This document shows positions 47,265 to 57,277 of a stretch of DNA of 64,000 nt, one piece after another. The stretch lies in the NCBI GenBank assembly GCA_029287535.1, contig JARFQY010000266.1, positions 55,486 to 119,485 of the forward strand, written 5' to 3'. Source of the stretch: Filomicrobium sp. (GTDB lineage: Bacteria; Pseudomonadota; Alphaproteobacteria; Rhizobiales; Hyphomicrobiaceae). Under the pieces are notes generated by a model that saw only the letters and a program-made list of their open reading frames with translations, did not search any database and was not told the DNA's origin. The translations under genes were made by a program, and so were the position numbers. How positions within the stretch are numbered: the stretch's first letter is position 1; the number at the start of each line of letters is the position of its first letter.

Positions 47265-48290
47265 CTACTTACGAAAAAAGGCGTCCACCCGCATACCCGG
47301 CAACAGCGGAGCATCCTCATCCAGGTTGATCGTGACTTCGAGAATTTCAATATCCGTGGGCCGCCGAGCTCCACGCTGCTTGATGACGGGTTGCGCCAGC
47401 GCCGGAGCGACTTTTGCAACCTTGCCTTCGAATTCCTTCCCAGGATAGCTGATCGACTTCACGTAGGCCCTCTGACCGACTTCAACCTTGGCAACGTCGG
47501 CTTCATCGACTTCGGCCGTCACCTGCAGACCGCTCATATCGCCGATAACGACCAGCGGCTGTAGCGGTGAAGGAGCAACCATTTCTCCAGTCTTTCCACG
47601 GAGGATGAGCACGCGACCGCTACGCGGGGCGCGAACGCGCGTCTTGTCGAGAAGCGCTTCGGCAATCGCCACTTGAGCGCGGGCTTCGCTCACAGCCGCT
47701 TCGGCGGGTGATGGCGCCGGCAGATCCGGGTCGGCCTGAGCTCTGGCAACCTTGACCCGCGCCTTTTGAACACGATCATCCGCCTGTTCGAGGCGCCGGC
47801 GGGCGTTTCTGAGCGTCCGCTCGGTCACCGTGCCGTTGCGCCGGCCCGACAACGCATAGTCCAGCTCGATCCGAGCGCCGGTCGCAGCCCGTTCGGCCCT
47901 GTAGACCTCATCCTCGGACTTACGCACATCCTTCCGATCGGAACTCAGGCGCGTGTCGTCGCGCGTCTTTTCTCGCACATCGGCCTGCGTCTCCGCAGCT
48001 GCCAAACGGGCCCGCGCCTCCGCATCATCGAGTTTCAGGAGCAGCTCGTTCTCCTCAACCTCGTCATTGAGCGAAACATAAACATCAGCGACGCGGCCAA
48101 TAATAGCTGTGCCGATCTTGACCATGCCGCCCTTCGGTTCGACTCGGCCGGGAGCTGCTGCCACCCAGCGCGCACCATCTTCGTCAGCTGCTTTGAGGGG
48201 TTGCACACCACCAAGGCTACCCGGTGCGAACATGTAGCCACCAACCAGCCCGATGGCGGCCAAAGCCTGCAGGAATCGCTTCATTTTCAT
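47265..48290 (-). CDS. HlyD/DevB-type ABC exporter membrane fusion protein
   Basis: RVEPKGGMVKIGTAIIGRVADVYVSLNDEVEENELLLKLDD, coiled coil, LRGKTGEMVAPSPLQPLVVIGDMSGLQVTAEVDEADVAKV. Confidence 0.92.
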   Translation of the reverse strand: MKMKRFLQALAAIGLVGGYMFAPGSLGGVQPLKAADEDGARWVAAAPGRVEPKGGMVKIGTAIIGRVADVYVSLNDEVEENELLLKLDDAEARARLAAAETQADVREKTRDDTRLSSDRKDVRKSEDEVYRAERAATGARIELDYALSGRRNGTVTERTLRNARRRLEQADDRVQKARVKVARAQADPDLPAPSPAEAAVSEARAQVAIAEALLDKTRVRAPRSGRVLILRGKTGEMVAPSPLQPLVVIGDMSGLQVTAEVDEADVAKVEVGQRAYVKSISYPGKEFEGKVAKVAPALAQPVIKQRGARRPTDIEILEVTINLDEDAPLLPGMRVDAFFRK

Positions 48291-48313
48291 GGTCCCAAAT
48301 CTCTCCCAGTCGC

Positions 48314-49087
48314 TTACTCGACCCCTTGTGAGGCCAGCTTGTCGGCGAGAGCCGTAACTTGCTGGGCCAATTTCGGGCGTTCGTCAGTTGAAATGATTCC
48401 ATCCTCGATACGAATGATGCGATCAGCGTATTTCAGGATGCGGTGATCGTGGGTGACCGCCAGCACGGCGCGGCTCTTGTCCTTTGAGACATCCGACATC
48501 AGCTGCATGACGGCCTGGCCGTTCTCGCTGTCGAGCGCCGCGGTCGGCTCGTCGGCCAGGATCACCGAAGGCGATCCCGCCAAAGCCCGTGCGATTGCAA
48601 CGCGTTGCTTCTCGCCACCCGATAACTTGGCCGGATAGGTATCCACCCGATGCGAAAGGCCGACGGAATTGAGTGCCCCCCTTGCCTTATCAGGGGCATC
48701 TGCTGGAAGCCGCCCACGCACATCGAGGGCCAGCATGACGTTTTCCATGGCCGTCAGCGTCGGGAACAGGTTGTAGGATTGGAACACGAATCCAACATGA
48801 TGGCGCCTGAGATCGGCCATGTCTTCCGCGCTCAATCCCTCGGTCGTTTGACCGGCGATCGATAAGCTGCCTGTGGTCTGCCGCAGGATGCAGCCAAGGA
48901 TCGACAGAAGGGTGGTTTTACCGCTCCCGGACGGACCCATGAGCAACGTCAGCTCACCAGGGACCAGATCCAGATCCACACCTTTCAGCACCTGAACTTC
49001 ACCCGCCCCGCTGCCGAACACCTTCACGACGTCGCTTGCGACGAGCAGAGGTTCTGGTCTGTTCTCGGCGACTTGTACTTGGCTCAT
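48314..49087 (-). CDS. DevA/LolD-type ABC transporter ATP-binding protein
   Basis: [53 protein letters not shown]. Confidence 0.95.
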   Translation of the reverse strand: MSQVQVAENRPEPLLVASDVVKVFGSGAGEVQVLKGVDLDLVPGELTLLMGPSGSGKTTLLSILGCILRQTTGSLSIAGQTTEGLSAEDMADLRRHHVGFVFQSYNLFPTLTAMENVMLALDVRGRLPADAPDKARGALNSVGLSHRVDTYPAKLSGGEKQRVAIARALAGSPSVILADEPTAALDSENGQAVMQLMSDVSKDKSRAVLAVTHDHRILKYADRIIRIEDGIISTDERPKLAQQVTALADKLASQGVE

Positions 49088-49201
49088 ATCGTCCTTCCTT
49101 GAACTTTCTAGTTAGCCCAACTCATTGAGGACACTAGATGAATCACGTCTGAACTGCTGTTCCAAAGAGAACAGGGCGCGGCGCGCGCGCCCTCTCAATC
49201 A

Positions 49202-50404
49202 TCACCTGCTGAACACACCTGCCGGGTCGATCCTGATTACTTTGAAGATCGCCGAGACCGCCGCCAACATGCACATCCCAATTGTCACCGCGAACAACAA
49301 GAGCGCTAACCCCGGCGTCATCACCACAGTAAGCGTTGTATCCTCGGCAAGCTTGAAGATCGTCATCGTCAACGCCATCCCGATGGCATACCCCACGACG
49401 GCGCTGAACAAAGCCTGCAGTAGAATGACCTGGATAATGTACCCTGCTGACGCGCCCAGAGCCCGCAGAGTGGCAAACTCGTTAAGGTGGTCCTTGGTGC
49501 TGGCATACAGCGTCTGCGAGACGATGACGACGCCAACGACGAGCGCCAGCCATAGCCCCGAGATCAAACCGGAACCGGCCGCCGTGTTGAACAGCCAGTA
49601 ATTGACGCTGCGACTGCGAAACTCCTCGCGTGTCAGTATTTCCGCGTCAGGCAAACGGGCCTGGATGTCTTTTCGGACTTGCTCCAAATCAGCGCCCGGC
49701 TCCAGCGTCACGAGTTCGTAGGAGCCTTGATCCTTCTGCGCCCCTATCATGATTTGCGCACGACCGAGTGACGTAAAAACGTATGGCATCGTCGTGAATG
49801 CGCGCACACCATTCGTCACCGCACCAACCTGGACCGTCATGCCGTTGACTTCAGCGCTATCTCCGAGGCCCTCCACATCGAGGTCCTTGAAGTAGGTCTT
49901 GTCGACGGCCACCGCCTTCGGAGCAGCCAGCTCCTCAACGCTTCCGTCTATGACGTTCCATGGACGAAGTCCGCCGGTGGTCCAGTCTGATCCGATCACC
50001 AGTACTGTTGTTGCCCCACCATTGCGCTTACGCCAGCGTGCAAAGCTCATAGCGATCGTTTCAACGTTCTTCACACCTGGCACTGAAAGAACCGAATAAC
50101 GCTCACGGCCTGGGAGGAACGAGGGGTCATCAATGCTCTTGGTGCCAACCGGAACAACCCACAGTTCACCCTTGGTTTGATCAATCACCGCTGCGATCGT
50201 CCGTTCGATACCAATGTAAAGTCCCGATTGGAACGAAAGCAGTACAACGGAGAAGACAATACCAACCAGGGTTACGGCAAGGCTCACTCGATCGTGAAAC
50301 AGATTCCGGTAGGCAAGCTTGGGAGCCATCCGCAATCGCCGAGTTCCCTTTGCTGGCGCCGCGGCTCCTGCTGCATCGGGGATCGCTGAACTGCTGCTCT
50401 GCAT
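49202..50404 (-). CDS. DevC/FtsX-like ABC transporter permease
   Basis: PKLAYRNLFHDRVSLAVTLVGIVFSVVLLSFQSGLYIG, FATLRALGASAGYI. Confidence 0.93.
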   Translation of the reverse strand: MQSSSSAIPDAAGAAAPAKGTRRLRMAPKLAYRNLFHDRVSLAVTLVGIVFSVVLLSFQSGLYIGIERTIAAVIDQTKGELWVVPVGTKSIDDPSFLPGRERYSVLSVPGVKNVETIAMSFARWRKRNGGATTVLVIGSDWTTGGLRPWNVIDGSVEELAAPKAVAVDKTYFKDLDVEGLGDSAEVNGMTVQVGAVTNGVRAFTTMPYVFTSLGRAQIMIGAQKDQGSYELVTLEPGADLEQVRKDIQARLPDAEILTREEFRSRSVNYWLFNTAAGSGLISGLWLALVVGVVIVSQTLYASTKDHLNEFATLRALGASAGYIIQVILLQALFSAVVGYAIGMALTMTIFKLAEDTTLTVVMTPGLALLLFAVTIGMCMLAAVSAIFKVIRIDPAGVFSR

Positions 50405-50526
50405 TGTCCTTCACCTCTTCGTGGGTCCGATAGGCCGCTGAATCCCGCACAATCGGCAATCACCAGCACTTCATGATCATAACTCGGCGCTCAGCATTTC
50501 TCCTGCGCCTGGTATAACTTCAGCAA

Positions 50527-50564
50527 AACACCACACCAAGCTTACGCAAATTTGGTGTGGTGTT
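50527..50564 (-). terminator. 13-bp perfect hairpin with T-rich tail downstream of the basic/acidic protein gene
   Basis: AACACCACACCAA (50527..50539) / TTGGTGTGGTGTT (50552..50564); minus strand continues TTGCTG. Confidence 0.8.
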
Positions 50565-50587
50565 CTGATTGGCGTCGTGGTTCTTGG

Positions 50588-51241
50588 TTACGAACCGCAG
50601 GGAACTGTGATCGTCAGACCAGCGCTTGGGATGAATTTTTTGCACTCAAGCTCTGCCGTTTCGTCAAGATCTTCCTCAGTCTCGGTGTTGTCTTCAGCCA
50701 CCTGTGTATCATCAGCGGCCTCATCATTCACCTCGACTTCTGTTTCCAAGGCGGCGACCACATCCTCATCTTCATCGAGGTTAAGGGTATTGGTGCCGGC
50801 AATTGCGGAAGCTTTGACAGGTGCGTACCTCTTAACGTCGACCTCTTTGACGGTCTCGGTCACGGCCACGATCTTCTTGGGCTGTGCGCTCCGAGCGGCA
50901 AACTTGCGGGCCTTGGCGGCCTTCCGGGCTTTGGCCAAGCGGACTTTGCGCTTCGCTGCTGCTCTCTTCGCAGCCAGTTTGCGGGCGTGGGCCTTCTTGG
51001 CGGCTGCGCGACGCGCTGCTGCCTTGCGGGCAGCGGCCCTTTTTGCTGTGCGGGCCCGGTGCGCTCTGCGCGAACGGTTACGCTTGTAGGACGATCCGCC
51101 GGAATGCGACTTGGCGGTGAATGAACCCAGCGGATAACCAAACTGGAGACGCTTGCCGCCGGCAAACGCGGGGGCGCTGGCGGTGGCGAAAGCTGCGATC
51201 ACGGTGAAGAGCGCTGCTAGGATGAGTACTGCTTTTTTCAT
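50588..51241 (-). CDS. Secreted Ala/Lys/Arg-rich protein with acidic C-terminal half and conserved-looking Cys pair
   Basis: Signal peptide; histone-H1-like AKRAAARKAAARRAAAKKAHARK region; acidic DEDEDVVAALETEVEVNDEAADD; C-term CKKFIPSAGLTITVPC. Confidence 0.8.
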   Translation of the reverse strand: MKKAVLILAALFTVIAAFATASAPAFAGGKRLQFGYPLGSFTAKSHSGGSSYKRNRSRRAHRARTAKRAAARKAAARRAAAKKAHARKLAAKRAAAKRKVRLAKARKAAKARKFAARSAQPKKIVAVTETVKEVDVKRYAPVKASAIAGTNTLNLDEDEDVVAALETEVEVNDEAADDTQVAEDNTETEEDLDETAELECKKFIPSAGLTITVPCGS

Positions 51242-51671
51242 AATTCCGGTCCTTCTCGAAAACTGCCTAGTTGATTTTTGAGTGCGCTGGGTCTTGGTGA
51301 CCCGTCTCGTTGCTTGAGAAGGAGATTGCCGCGTTGGCGCAGCGCGCGCTGTAACGGGTGGAACTTTGAAAAAAATGAATTTTTTGGGGAATCCCGCCCG
51401 CCAAACGGCCGCTCAACAAGAAGAACTCCCGGCTGCCCTAATTTGACTGCGGTCAGGCATTAGCGATCGCAAAGGCACGGGGGTTGGCGGTGCATTTCGC
51501 CATGTTTTATGGCCGCAAGCCCACAACACGACACAAACTGTGGACCAGAGGCCTGGCGCCTGCTGCCACGCGCGACTTCACGCTTGACAGCACGCCAATC
51601 TGGCATGCCAAAAGCCTCAACTCGTCAATCGGGCGCCCCCGGCGCCCCATGTTGAAATGGGAATTTAAGCG

Positions 51672-52334
51672 ATGGCTATTACCGCTGAAGCAGTGACTGA
51701 CAGCATGCTGGCCAGCATGAACAACGCGAAACACGGCAATCGGCCCTATCCGCATTGGTTCCTGACCTCATGCCTTCCTGAGGACGCCATCGCGGCGATG
51801 CAGACGTTGCCCTTCGATGCCCCCGCGCTAGACGGCGTCTCCGGCAAGCGTGAACTCCACAACAAGACCCGCACCTATTTCGACACACCGAACATGGAGC
51901 GATTTCCCGTTTGCAAGGCCTTCAACGAGGCCTTTCAGTCCAAACGCCTGACGAAGGCGATCGCGGAACACTTTGGCACGGATATCAATGGCGGGTTCTT
52001 GCGGGTGGAGTACGCGCAGGACGTCGACGGCTTCTGGCTCGAGCCGCACACGGATCTGGGCGTGAAGCTGTTTACCATGCTTCTTTACGTATCCGACGAG
52101 CCTGGCCATTCGGACCTCGGCACCGATATCTACGATGCCGACAAGAACCACGTCGCCCGCTCACCCTTCGAGGCGAACGGCGCCATGGTCTTCGTCCCTT
52201 CGGATGTCACCTACCACGGCTTTGAGCCGCGCAAGATCCCGGGCGTTCGAAAATCCATCATTATCAACTACGTGACCAGTGACTGGCGCGCGCGCGAACA
52301 GCTGCCCTATTCGGACGCACCGGTTCGCCACTGA
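51672..52334 (+). CDS. 2-oxoglutarate/Fe(II) oxygenase-like protein
   Basis: FWLEPHTDLGVKLFTMLLYVSDEPGHSDLGTDIYD ... HGFEPRKIPGVRKSIIINYV (HxD...H arrangement). Confidence 0.8.
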   Translation: MAITAEAVTDSMLASMNNAKHGNRPYPHWFLTSCLPEDAIAAMQTLPFDAPALDGVSGKRELHNKTRTYFDTPNMERFPVCKAFNEAFQSKRLTKAIAEHFGTDINGGFLRVEYAQDVDGFWLEPHTDLGVKLFTMLLYVSDEPGHSDLGTDIYDADKNHVARSPFEANGAMVFVPSDVTYHGFEPRKIPGVRKSIIINYVTSDWRAREQLPYSDAPVRH

Positions 52335-52356
52335 CCCGCAACTGGGCGCCAGCTGA

Positions 52357-53697
52357 CTACTCCGGCGCCCCTTTCGCCGTGACGTCATAGCCGGACGTCT
52401 TGAGAGCATCGACAACGCTCTCAAGATGCGCCCTGTCGCGTGTTTCAATCACCACATGAAGCTCGGCTCCCTTGGCGGGCAGATCCGTGAATACCCTTTG
52501 ATGATAGACCTCAACGACGTTGGCCTCGGCGTTGCCGATCACTGTCGACACCGTCGCCAGCTGGCCTGGCCGGTCGGGTATTTCGATCGAAAGCTGCGTC
52601 AGGCATCCCTGGCGGGCCAATTCACGCGTCAACACGCTCGCCAGTAATCGCATATCGATATTACCACCGCACAAGACGAGCCCGATCTTGCGGTCGCGAA
52701 AGCGCTCCGGTTCTGCGAGAATCGCCGCCAACCCCGCCGCTCCGGCCCCCTCGACCAGCGTCTTCTCAATGCCGATCAACAGGCTCACGGCTCGTTCCAG
52801 CTGAGCTTCATCCACCAGTACGATATCGTCGACGAACCGGCGCACCAGCGGCGTCGTGATCCGCCCTGGCGCCTTGACCGCGATGCCCTCGGCCAGCGTG
52901 TCCCCGCGCATTGGCAGCTCCTCCCCCCGAACCGCGTTGTACATCGAAGGATAAAGCCGGGCCTGCACACCAATGACCTTGATGTCAGGTTTGATGGCCT
53001 TCGCTGCGATCGCGACGCCGGAGATGAGCCCGCCACCGCCGATCGGCACGATCAGCATTTCGAGGTCCGGAGCAGCATCGAGCATTTCGGTGGCAACCGT
53101 CCCCTGACCGGAAATCACCAAATGATCATCATAGGGATGGACAAACGTCAGCCCCTTCTCTTGCCCGTAGGCGACGGCGAATTCAGCCGCCTCTTCAAGC
53201 TGCGTCCCCTTCAAGATAACCTGCGCCCCATGCCCCCGCGTGTTCTCGACCTTTACCGTGGGGGTGTGCTCAGGCATCACGATATAGGCCGGAATGCCAA
53301 GCTTTTGCGCATGGTAGGCGACCCCTTGCGCATGGTTGCCCGCCGACATTGCGATCACGCCTTTTTCGCGTTCCGCCTCGGTCAGAGCCAGCAAGCGGTT
53401 CAGCGCCCCCCGTTCCTTGAATGAGCCTGTAAACTGGAGGTTCTCGCGCTTCAGCCAAATCCCGGTGCCGAGAAGCTCAGACAGCGTCTTGCTTTGATCA
53501 CACTCCGTCTTTTCAACCGCCCCGGCTATGCGAGCGGCGGCGGCCTGGATGCTCTGCAGCGTGACGACATCGCCGCCCGCCTCGACCTTTGTGAGTGGGC
53601 CGCTATCCTTTGCACCTTCCACCAGCCTCTCCCATCCTGCACCGCGCCGAGCACGTAGTTGTGTCTGCCGTGTGCACAATTCCTTTGCCCGGACCAA
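52357..53697 (-). CDS. Threonine ammonia-lyase with C-terminal ACT domain (start may be internal)
   Basis: WLKRENLQFTGSFKERGALNRLL, SAGNHAQGVAYHA, VPIGGGGLISGVA, LCGGNID, ACT-like IPDRPGQLATV. Confidence 0.93.
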   Translation of the reverse strand: MVRAKELCTRQTQLRARRGAGWERLVEGAKDSGPLTKVEAGGDVVTLQSIQAAAARIAGAVEKTECDQSKTLSELLGTGIWLKRENLQFTGSFKERGALNRLLALTEAEREKGVIAMSAGNHAQGVAYHAQKLGIPAYIVMPEHTPTVKVENTRGHGAQVILKGTQLEEAAEFAVAYGQEKGLTFVHPYDDHLVISGQGTVATEMLDAAPDLEMLIVPIGGGGLISGVAIAAKAIKPDIKVIGVQARLYPSMYNAVRGEELPMRGDTLAEGIAVKAPGRITTPLVRRFVDDIVLVDEAQLERAVSLLIGIEKTLVEGAGAAGLAAILAEPERFRDRKIGLVLCGGNIDMRLLASVLTRELARQGCLTQLSIEIPDRPGQLATVSTVIGNAEANVVEVYHQRVFTDLPAKGAELHVVIETRDRAHLESVVDALKTSGYDVTAKGAPE

Positions 53698-53762
53698 CTC
53701 ACCCTGGCTACAAAGCTCTCAAATCACAACCAAGCAAACGGATTCGACAGGAGAGGATTGAG

Positions 53763-54653
53763 ATGGCGAATGTTGCATTCATCGGATTGGGCGTCATGGG
53801 TTACCCAATGGCAGGCCACCTGCTGAAAAAAGGTGGCCACGACCTCACCGTTTATAATCGCACCTTCGCCAAGGCTGAAGCCTGGGTCTCTGAATACGGC
53901 GCCGGGCGCGCGGTCGCCACGCCCGCCGAAGCTGCCAAGAACGCGGATTTCGTGTTTTGTTGCGTCGGCAATGATGATGATTTGCGCCAGGTCACCTTGG
54001 GCGAGGACGGCGCATTTGCCGCCGTGAAGGCCGATGCCATTTTCATCGATAACACGACCGCATCAGCCGACATTGCCAGGGAGCTTTCCGCCGCAGCTCA
54101 AAAAAAGGGCTTTCACTTCATCGACGCACCAGTATCTGGCGGACAGGCCGGTGCTGAGAACGGCGTCCTGACCGTGATGTGCGGCGGCGAAGAGGCAGCT
54201 TTCAAGCGCGCCGAACCCGTCATTGCATCCTACGCCAAGATGGTGAACCTGATCGGCCCAGCCGGTTCCGGTCAGCTCACCAAGATGGTCAATCAGATCG
54301 CCATTGCAGGCCTCGTGCAGGGGCTCTCCGAAGCCCTCCACTTTGCACAGAAAGCGAACCTCGACATTCCCAGGGTCATGGACACCATCTCGAAGGGAGC
54401 CGCCCAATCTTGGCAGATGGATAATCGCTGGGAGACCATGATGAACGGCAAGTTCGACTATGGCTTCGCCGTCGATTGGATGCGTAAGGACCTGTCGATT
54501 TGTTTGGATGAGGCCCGCCACAACGACGCTAGCCTGCCCGTCGCCGCCCTTGTCGATCAATTCTATTCTGAAGTGCAGAAGATGGGCGGCAGCCGCTGGG
54601 ACACCTCAAGCTTGATTGCCAGGCTCAACGCCGCAGATCGCAAGCTGACCTAG
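53763..54653 (+). CDS. NAD(P)-dependent 3-hydroxyisobutyrate dehydrogenase-like oxidoreductase
   Basis: VAFIGLGVMGYPMAGHLLKKGG, FIDAPVSGGQAGAENGVLTVMCGG, GQLTKMVNQ. Confidence 0.94.
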   Translation: MANVAFIGLGVMGYPMAGHLLKKGGHDLTVYNRTFAKAEAWVSEYGAGRAVATPAEAAKNADFVFCCVGNDDDLRQVTLGEDGAFAAVKADAIFIDNTTASADIARELSAAAQKKGFHFIDAPVSGGQAGAENGVLTVMCGGEEAAFKRAEPVIASYAKMVNLIGPAGSGQLTKMVNQIAIAGLVQGLSEALHFAQKANLDIPRVMDTISKGAAQSWQMDNRWETMMNGKFDYGFAVDWMRKDLSICLDEARHNDASLPVAALVDQFYSEVQKMGGSRWDTSSLIARLNAADRKLT

Positions 54654-54667
54654 AACGCTCAGTCCAA

Positions 54668-55063
54668 ATGCCGATCACCGCGCTTTATATCCTGCCTCTG
54701 GCCCTGTTGCTGATTACACTGGGCTTCCGCACCATTGCCTATCGCCGAGGCCACCAAATCAGCCTCGGCGATGGCGGTGACAAGCAGCTGTTGCAGCGCA
54801 TGCGCGTACACGCCAATTGCGCAGAGTATGCGCCAATGGGATTGATCGCGCTGGCGCTTGCCGAGAGCCTGGCCGCCCCGAGCCTTTGGCTCCACGCCAT
54901 TGGTGTGACATTGGTGGCGGGCCGCGCGCTGCATGCCTACGGCATGTCCCAATCACCGCAGCTAATGCCACTGCGCGTCGGCGGTATGGTGCTGACGTTC
55001 ACGGCAATCGCAGCCGGCAGCTTTGCGGCCGCCATCCTATCGGTTCAGCGCTTGGTGGCCTGA
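54668..55063 (+). CDS. MAPEG family protein
   Basis: QLLQRMRVHANCAEYAPMGLIALALAE, ALHAYGMS. Confidence 0.9.
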   Translation: MPITALYILPLALLLITLGFRTIAYRRGHQISLGDGGDKQLLQRMRVHANCAEYAPMGLIALALAESLAAPSLWLHAIGVTLVAGRALHAYGMSQSPQLMPLRVGGMVLTFTAIAAGSFAAAILSVQRLVA

Positions 55064-55542
55064 GAACCTTTCGAGCCCGCAAGCGCGAAGTGTAGAGGTA
55101 CGGCCGTTGTGTATTTGATCTGCTCAATGGCAAAAGCCGATGAGACCTTCGCAATCTCTATTTTTGAGATGAGCTTCTTATAGAAGCGGTCGTAAGCGGC
55201 GATGTCGGGCACGACAACCCGAAGAAGGTAATCGATATCACCCGACATTCGATAGAATTCGACGACTTCGGGAAAGTCGATCACTGCTTCATGAAAACGC
55301 TCCAACCATTCATGAGAGTGTTGATCGGTCTTGACCTGCACGAAGACAGTCACGCCGGCATTGACCCGGACCGGATCAAGCACCGCGACTTTTCGCTGAA
55401 TGACACCGGCTTCCTCGAGTTTTTGTATACGCCGCCAACAAGGTGTCGTTGACAGTCCGACCTCCTTGCCGATCTCGGCTACCGCCCGCGTTGCATCCTC
55501 CTGCAGGACCCGAAGGATCTTGATGTCCATTTCGTCCAGCAT
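55045..55542 (-). CDS. Lrp/AsnC family transcriptional regulator
   Basis: MDIKILRVLQEDATRAVAEIGKEVGLSTTPCWRRIQKLEEAGVIQ, YRMSGDIDYLLRVVVPD. Confidence 0.95.
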   Translation of the reverse strand: MLDEMDIKILRVLQEDATRAVAEIGKEVGLSTTPCWRRIQKLEEAGVIQRKVAVLDPVRVNAGVTVFVQVKTDQHSHEWLERFHEAVIDFPEVVEFYRMSGDIDYLLRVVVPDIAAYDRFYKKLISKIEIAKVSSAFAIEQIKYTTAVPLHFALAGSKGSQATKR

Positions 55543-55753
55543 GCCCTACCCTTTCACCGGCGGCTTCTTCAGCTCACAGGCTCCTGCGGCCGCCGTTCGA
55601 AGTTTCGTTAACTGACTTCGCGGTCAATTATATTGCTTCCGCAAACGCCCTATTCAGGTCGCCCGGCAATAATGCACGGTCGAGGAAAAGTGCCGCAATC
55701 GCAACTTCAAAATTGCCCGTCGAGACTTCACGGGCCCGCCCGCCACCGCACCG

Positions 55754-56404
55754 TCACGGTCTATTCAGAGCTGATCGCACCATAATCTTGAGCTCTGGAA
55801 GCAGTTCGGCCTCAAACCATGGGTTCTTGGCAATCCATGCATTGTTGCGCCAGGAAGGGTGCGGCAGCGGCAACAATCGCGGTCTTGTATCACGCGCCAG
55901 GACTTCCCGCCACGCCTCCACGGTCTGCGTCAGCGTCCGCTTCTTGTCAGACCCTAGGTGCCAAGCCTGCGCGTACTGCCCAATCAGTAGCGCAAGTTCA
56001 AGATCGGGCAATGCCCGCAAAACCCGTGCTCGCCAAGCCTGAGCGCACTCCAGACGCGGCGGCAGATCCCCGCCTTTCTTGTCATATCCAGGAAAACAAA
56101 ACCCCATCGGAACAATGGCCAATAAGGCGGGGTCATAGAATTCGTCCTCGCCAACCCCCATCCATTCTCGCAGCCGAACCCCCGATGGGTCCGTAAACGG
56201 CTTTCCTGTTTTGTGAACCCTGAGACCAGGGGCCTGCCCGAATACAGCCAGCCTGGCCGATCTTTGCGCCTGCAGCACGGGTCTAGGCTCATGCGGAAGA
56301 GCCGTGCCTTTTGGGTTGTCAATGCATATCCGGCAGGACCGGATTTCACTGAGAAGCCGCGACAACCGGTCCGTTCTACGGGACGTTGAACCGCGCGCCA
56401 CCAT
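55754..56404 (-). CDS. Uracil-DNA glycosylase family protein
   Basis: AVFGQAPGLRVHKTGKPFTDPSGVRLREWM, LPHPSWRNN. Confidence 0.88.
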   Translation of the reverse strand: MVARGSTSRRTDRLSRLLSEIRSCRICIDNPKGTALPHEPRPVLQAQRSARLAVFGQAPGLRVHKTGKPFTDPSGVRLREWMGVGEDEFYDPALLAIVPMGFCFPGYDKKGGDLPPRLECAQAWRARVLRALPDLELALLIGQYAQAWHLGSDKKRTLTQTVEAWREVLARDTRPRLLPLPHPSWRNNAWIAKNPWFEAELLPELKIMVRSALNRP

Positions 56405-56415
56405 GTCTGACCTCG

Positions 56416-57159
56416 TCAGATCTCAAGCTGCTGTCCGTCTTTGGAGAGGATAATACGAGGGTCGTTGATCTCATCCGCACGGGCCAGCATTTCCTCACTC
56501 ATGTGGGTCAGTAAGATGCGCTTCGCAGAGATCGACGGCAGTTTTTCGCGCAACAGCGACCATCTTGTGTGATAGCGCAACTCCTCATCAAACACGAAAC
56601 ACTCATTGATATGCAGATCGACGCCCTCTGACAGTTCAACCAGCGCGTCCACCCACTCCGTGTCGCCGGAAAAACTCAGCGATTTATCACCGAGTTCGAA
56701 CCGTAACCCATAAGACGGTGCTCCAGACGGGTGACTGACCTCCGTGACCCGGCATGACAAACCACGCCATTCGAACGGTGCTCCTTCGACGTGCTCTAAA
56801 AACTGCAACGGGAAGCGCAATTCCTTGGCCGTACTGCCCGGAAACAGGGCCTCAGCGGCCGCGCGGTAACGCGCTTCTATACCTCTTGGGCCAACCACAA
56901 TGAGAGGCTGTTCGCGCTTGGTGATGTGTTCCGCGTGTAGCATCCACCATACGAGCCCACCAAAATGATCACCATGCAGATGAGAAATAAAGATTGCATC
57001 CACTTGGCCCGGGTCCAGCCCCTGCCGTGCCATGCCGATCAGACTCGTGGCTCCGCAATCAATCAAGAAGCGCAGGTCACCTGCCGCCACATGAAAGCAC
57101 GTCTGGAGGCGACCGCCCGAGCCGAACGCGTCGCCCGAACCGACGATGGTCAGCTTCAT
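56416..57159 (-). CDS. MBL-fold metallohydrolase
   Basis: MKLTIVGSGDAFGSGGRLQTCF, FISHLHGDHFGGL, FSGDTEW, ILLTHMSEEM. Confidence 0.93.
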   Translation of the reverse strand: MKLTIVGSGDAFGSGGRLQTCFHVAAGDLRFLIDCGATSLIGMARQGLDPGQVDAIFISHLHGDHFGGLVWWMLHAEHITKREQPLIVVGPRGIEARYRAAAEALFPGSTAKELRFPLQFLEHVEGAPFEWRGLSCRVTEVSHPSGAPSYGLRFELGDKSLSFSGDTEWVDALVELSEGVDLHINECFVFDEELRYHTRWSLLREKLPSISAKRILLTHMSEEMLARADEINDPRIILSKDGQQLEI

Positions 57160-57277
57160 TATTCTTATCCTGTCCAAGCCCCAACAAAAGGAGGGTGCAC
57201 CTCTCACTCTAGTGCGTCTGTTCCCTGGGGAACACACAGCGGAGCGAAGAACTGCTTCTCACACTGTAGCAAAAGCT

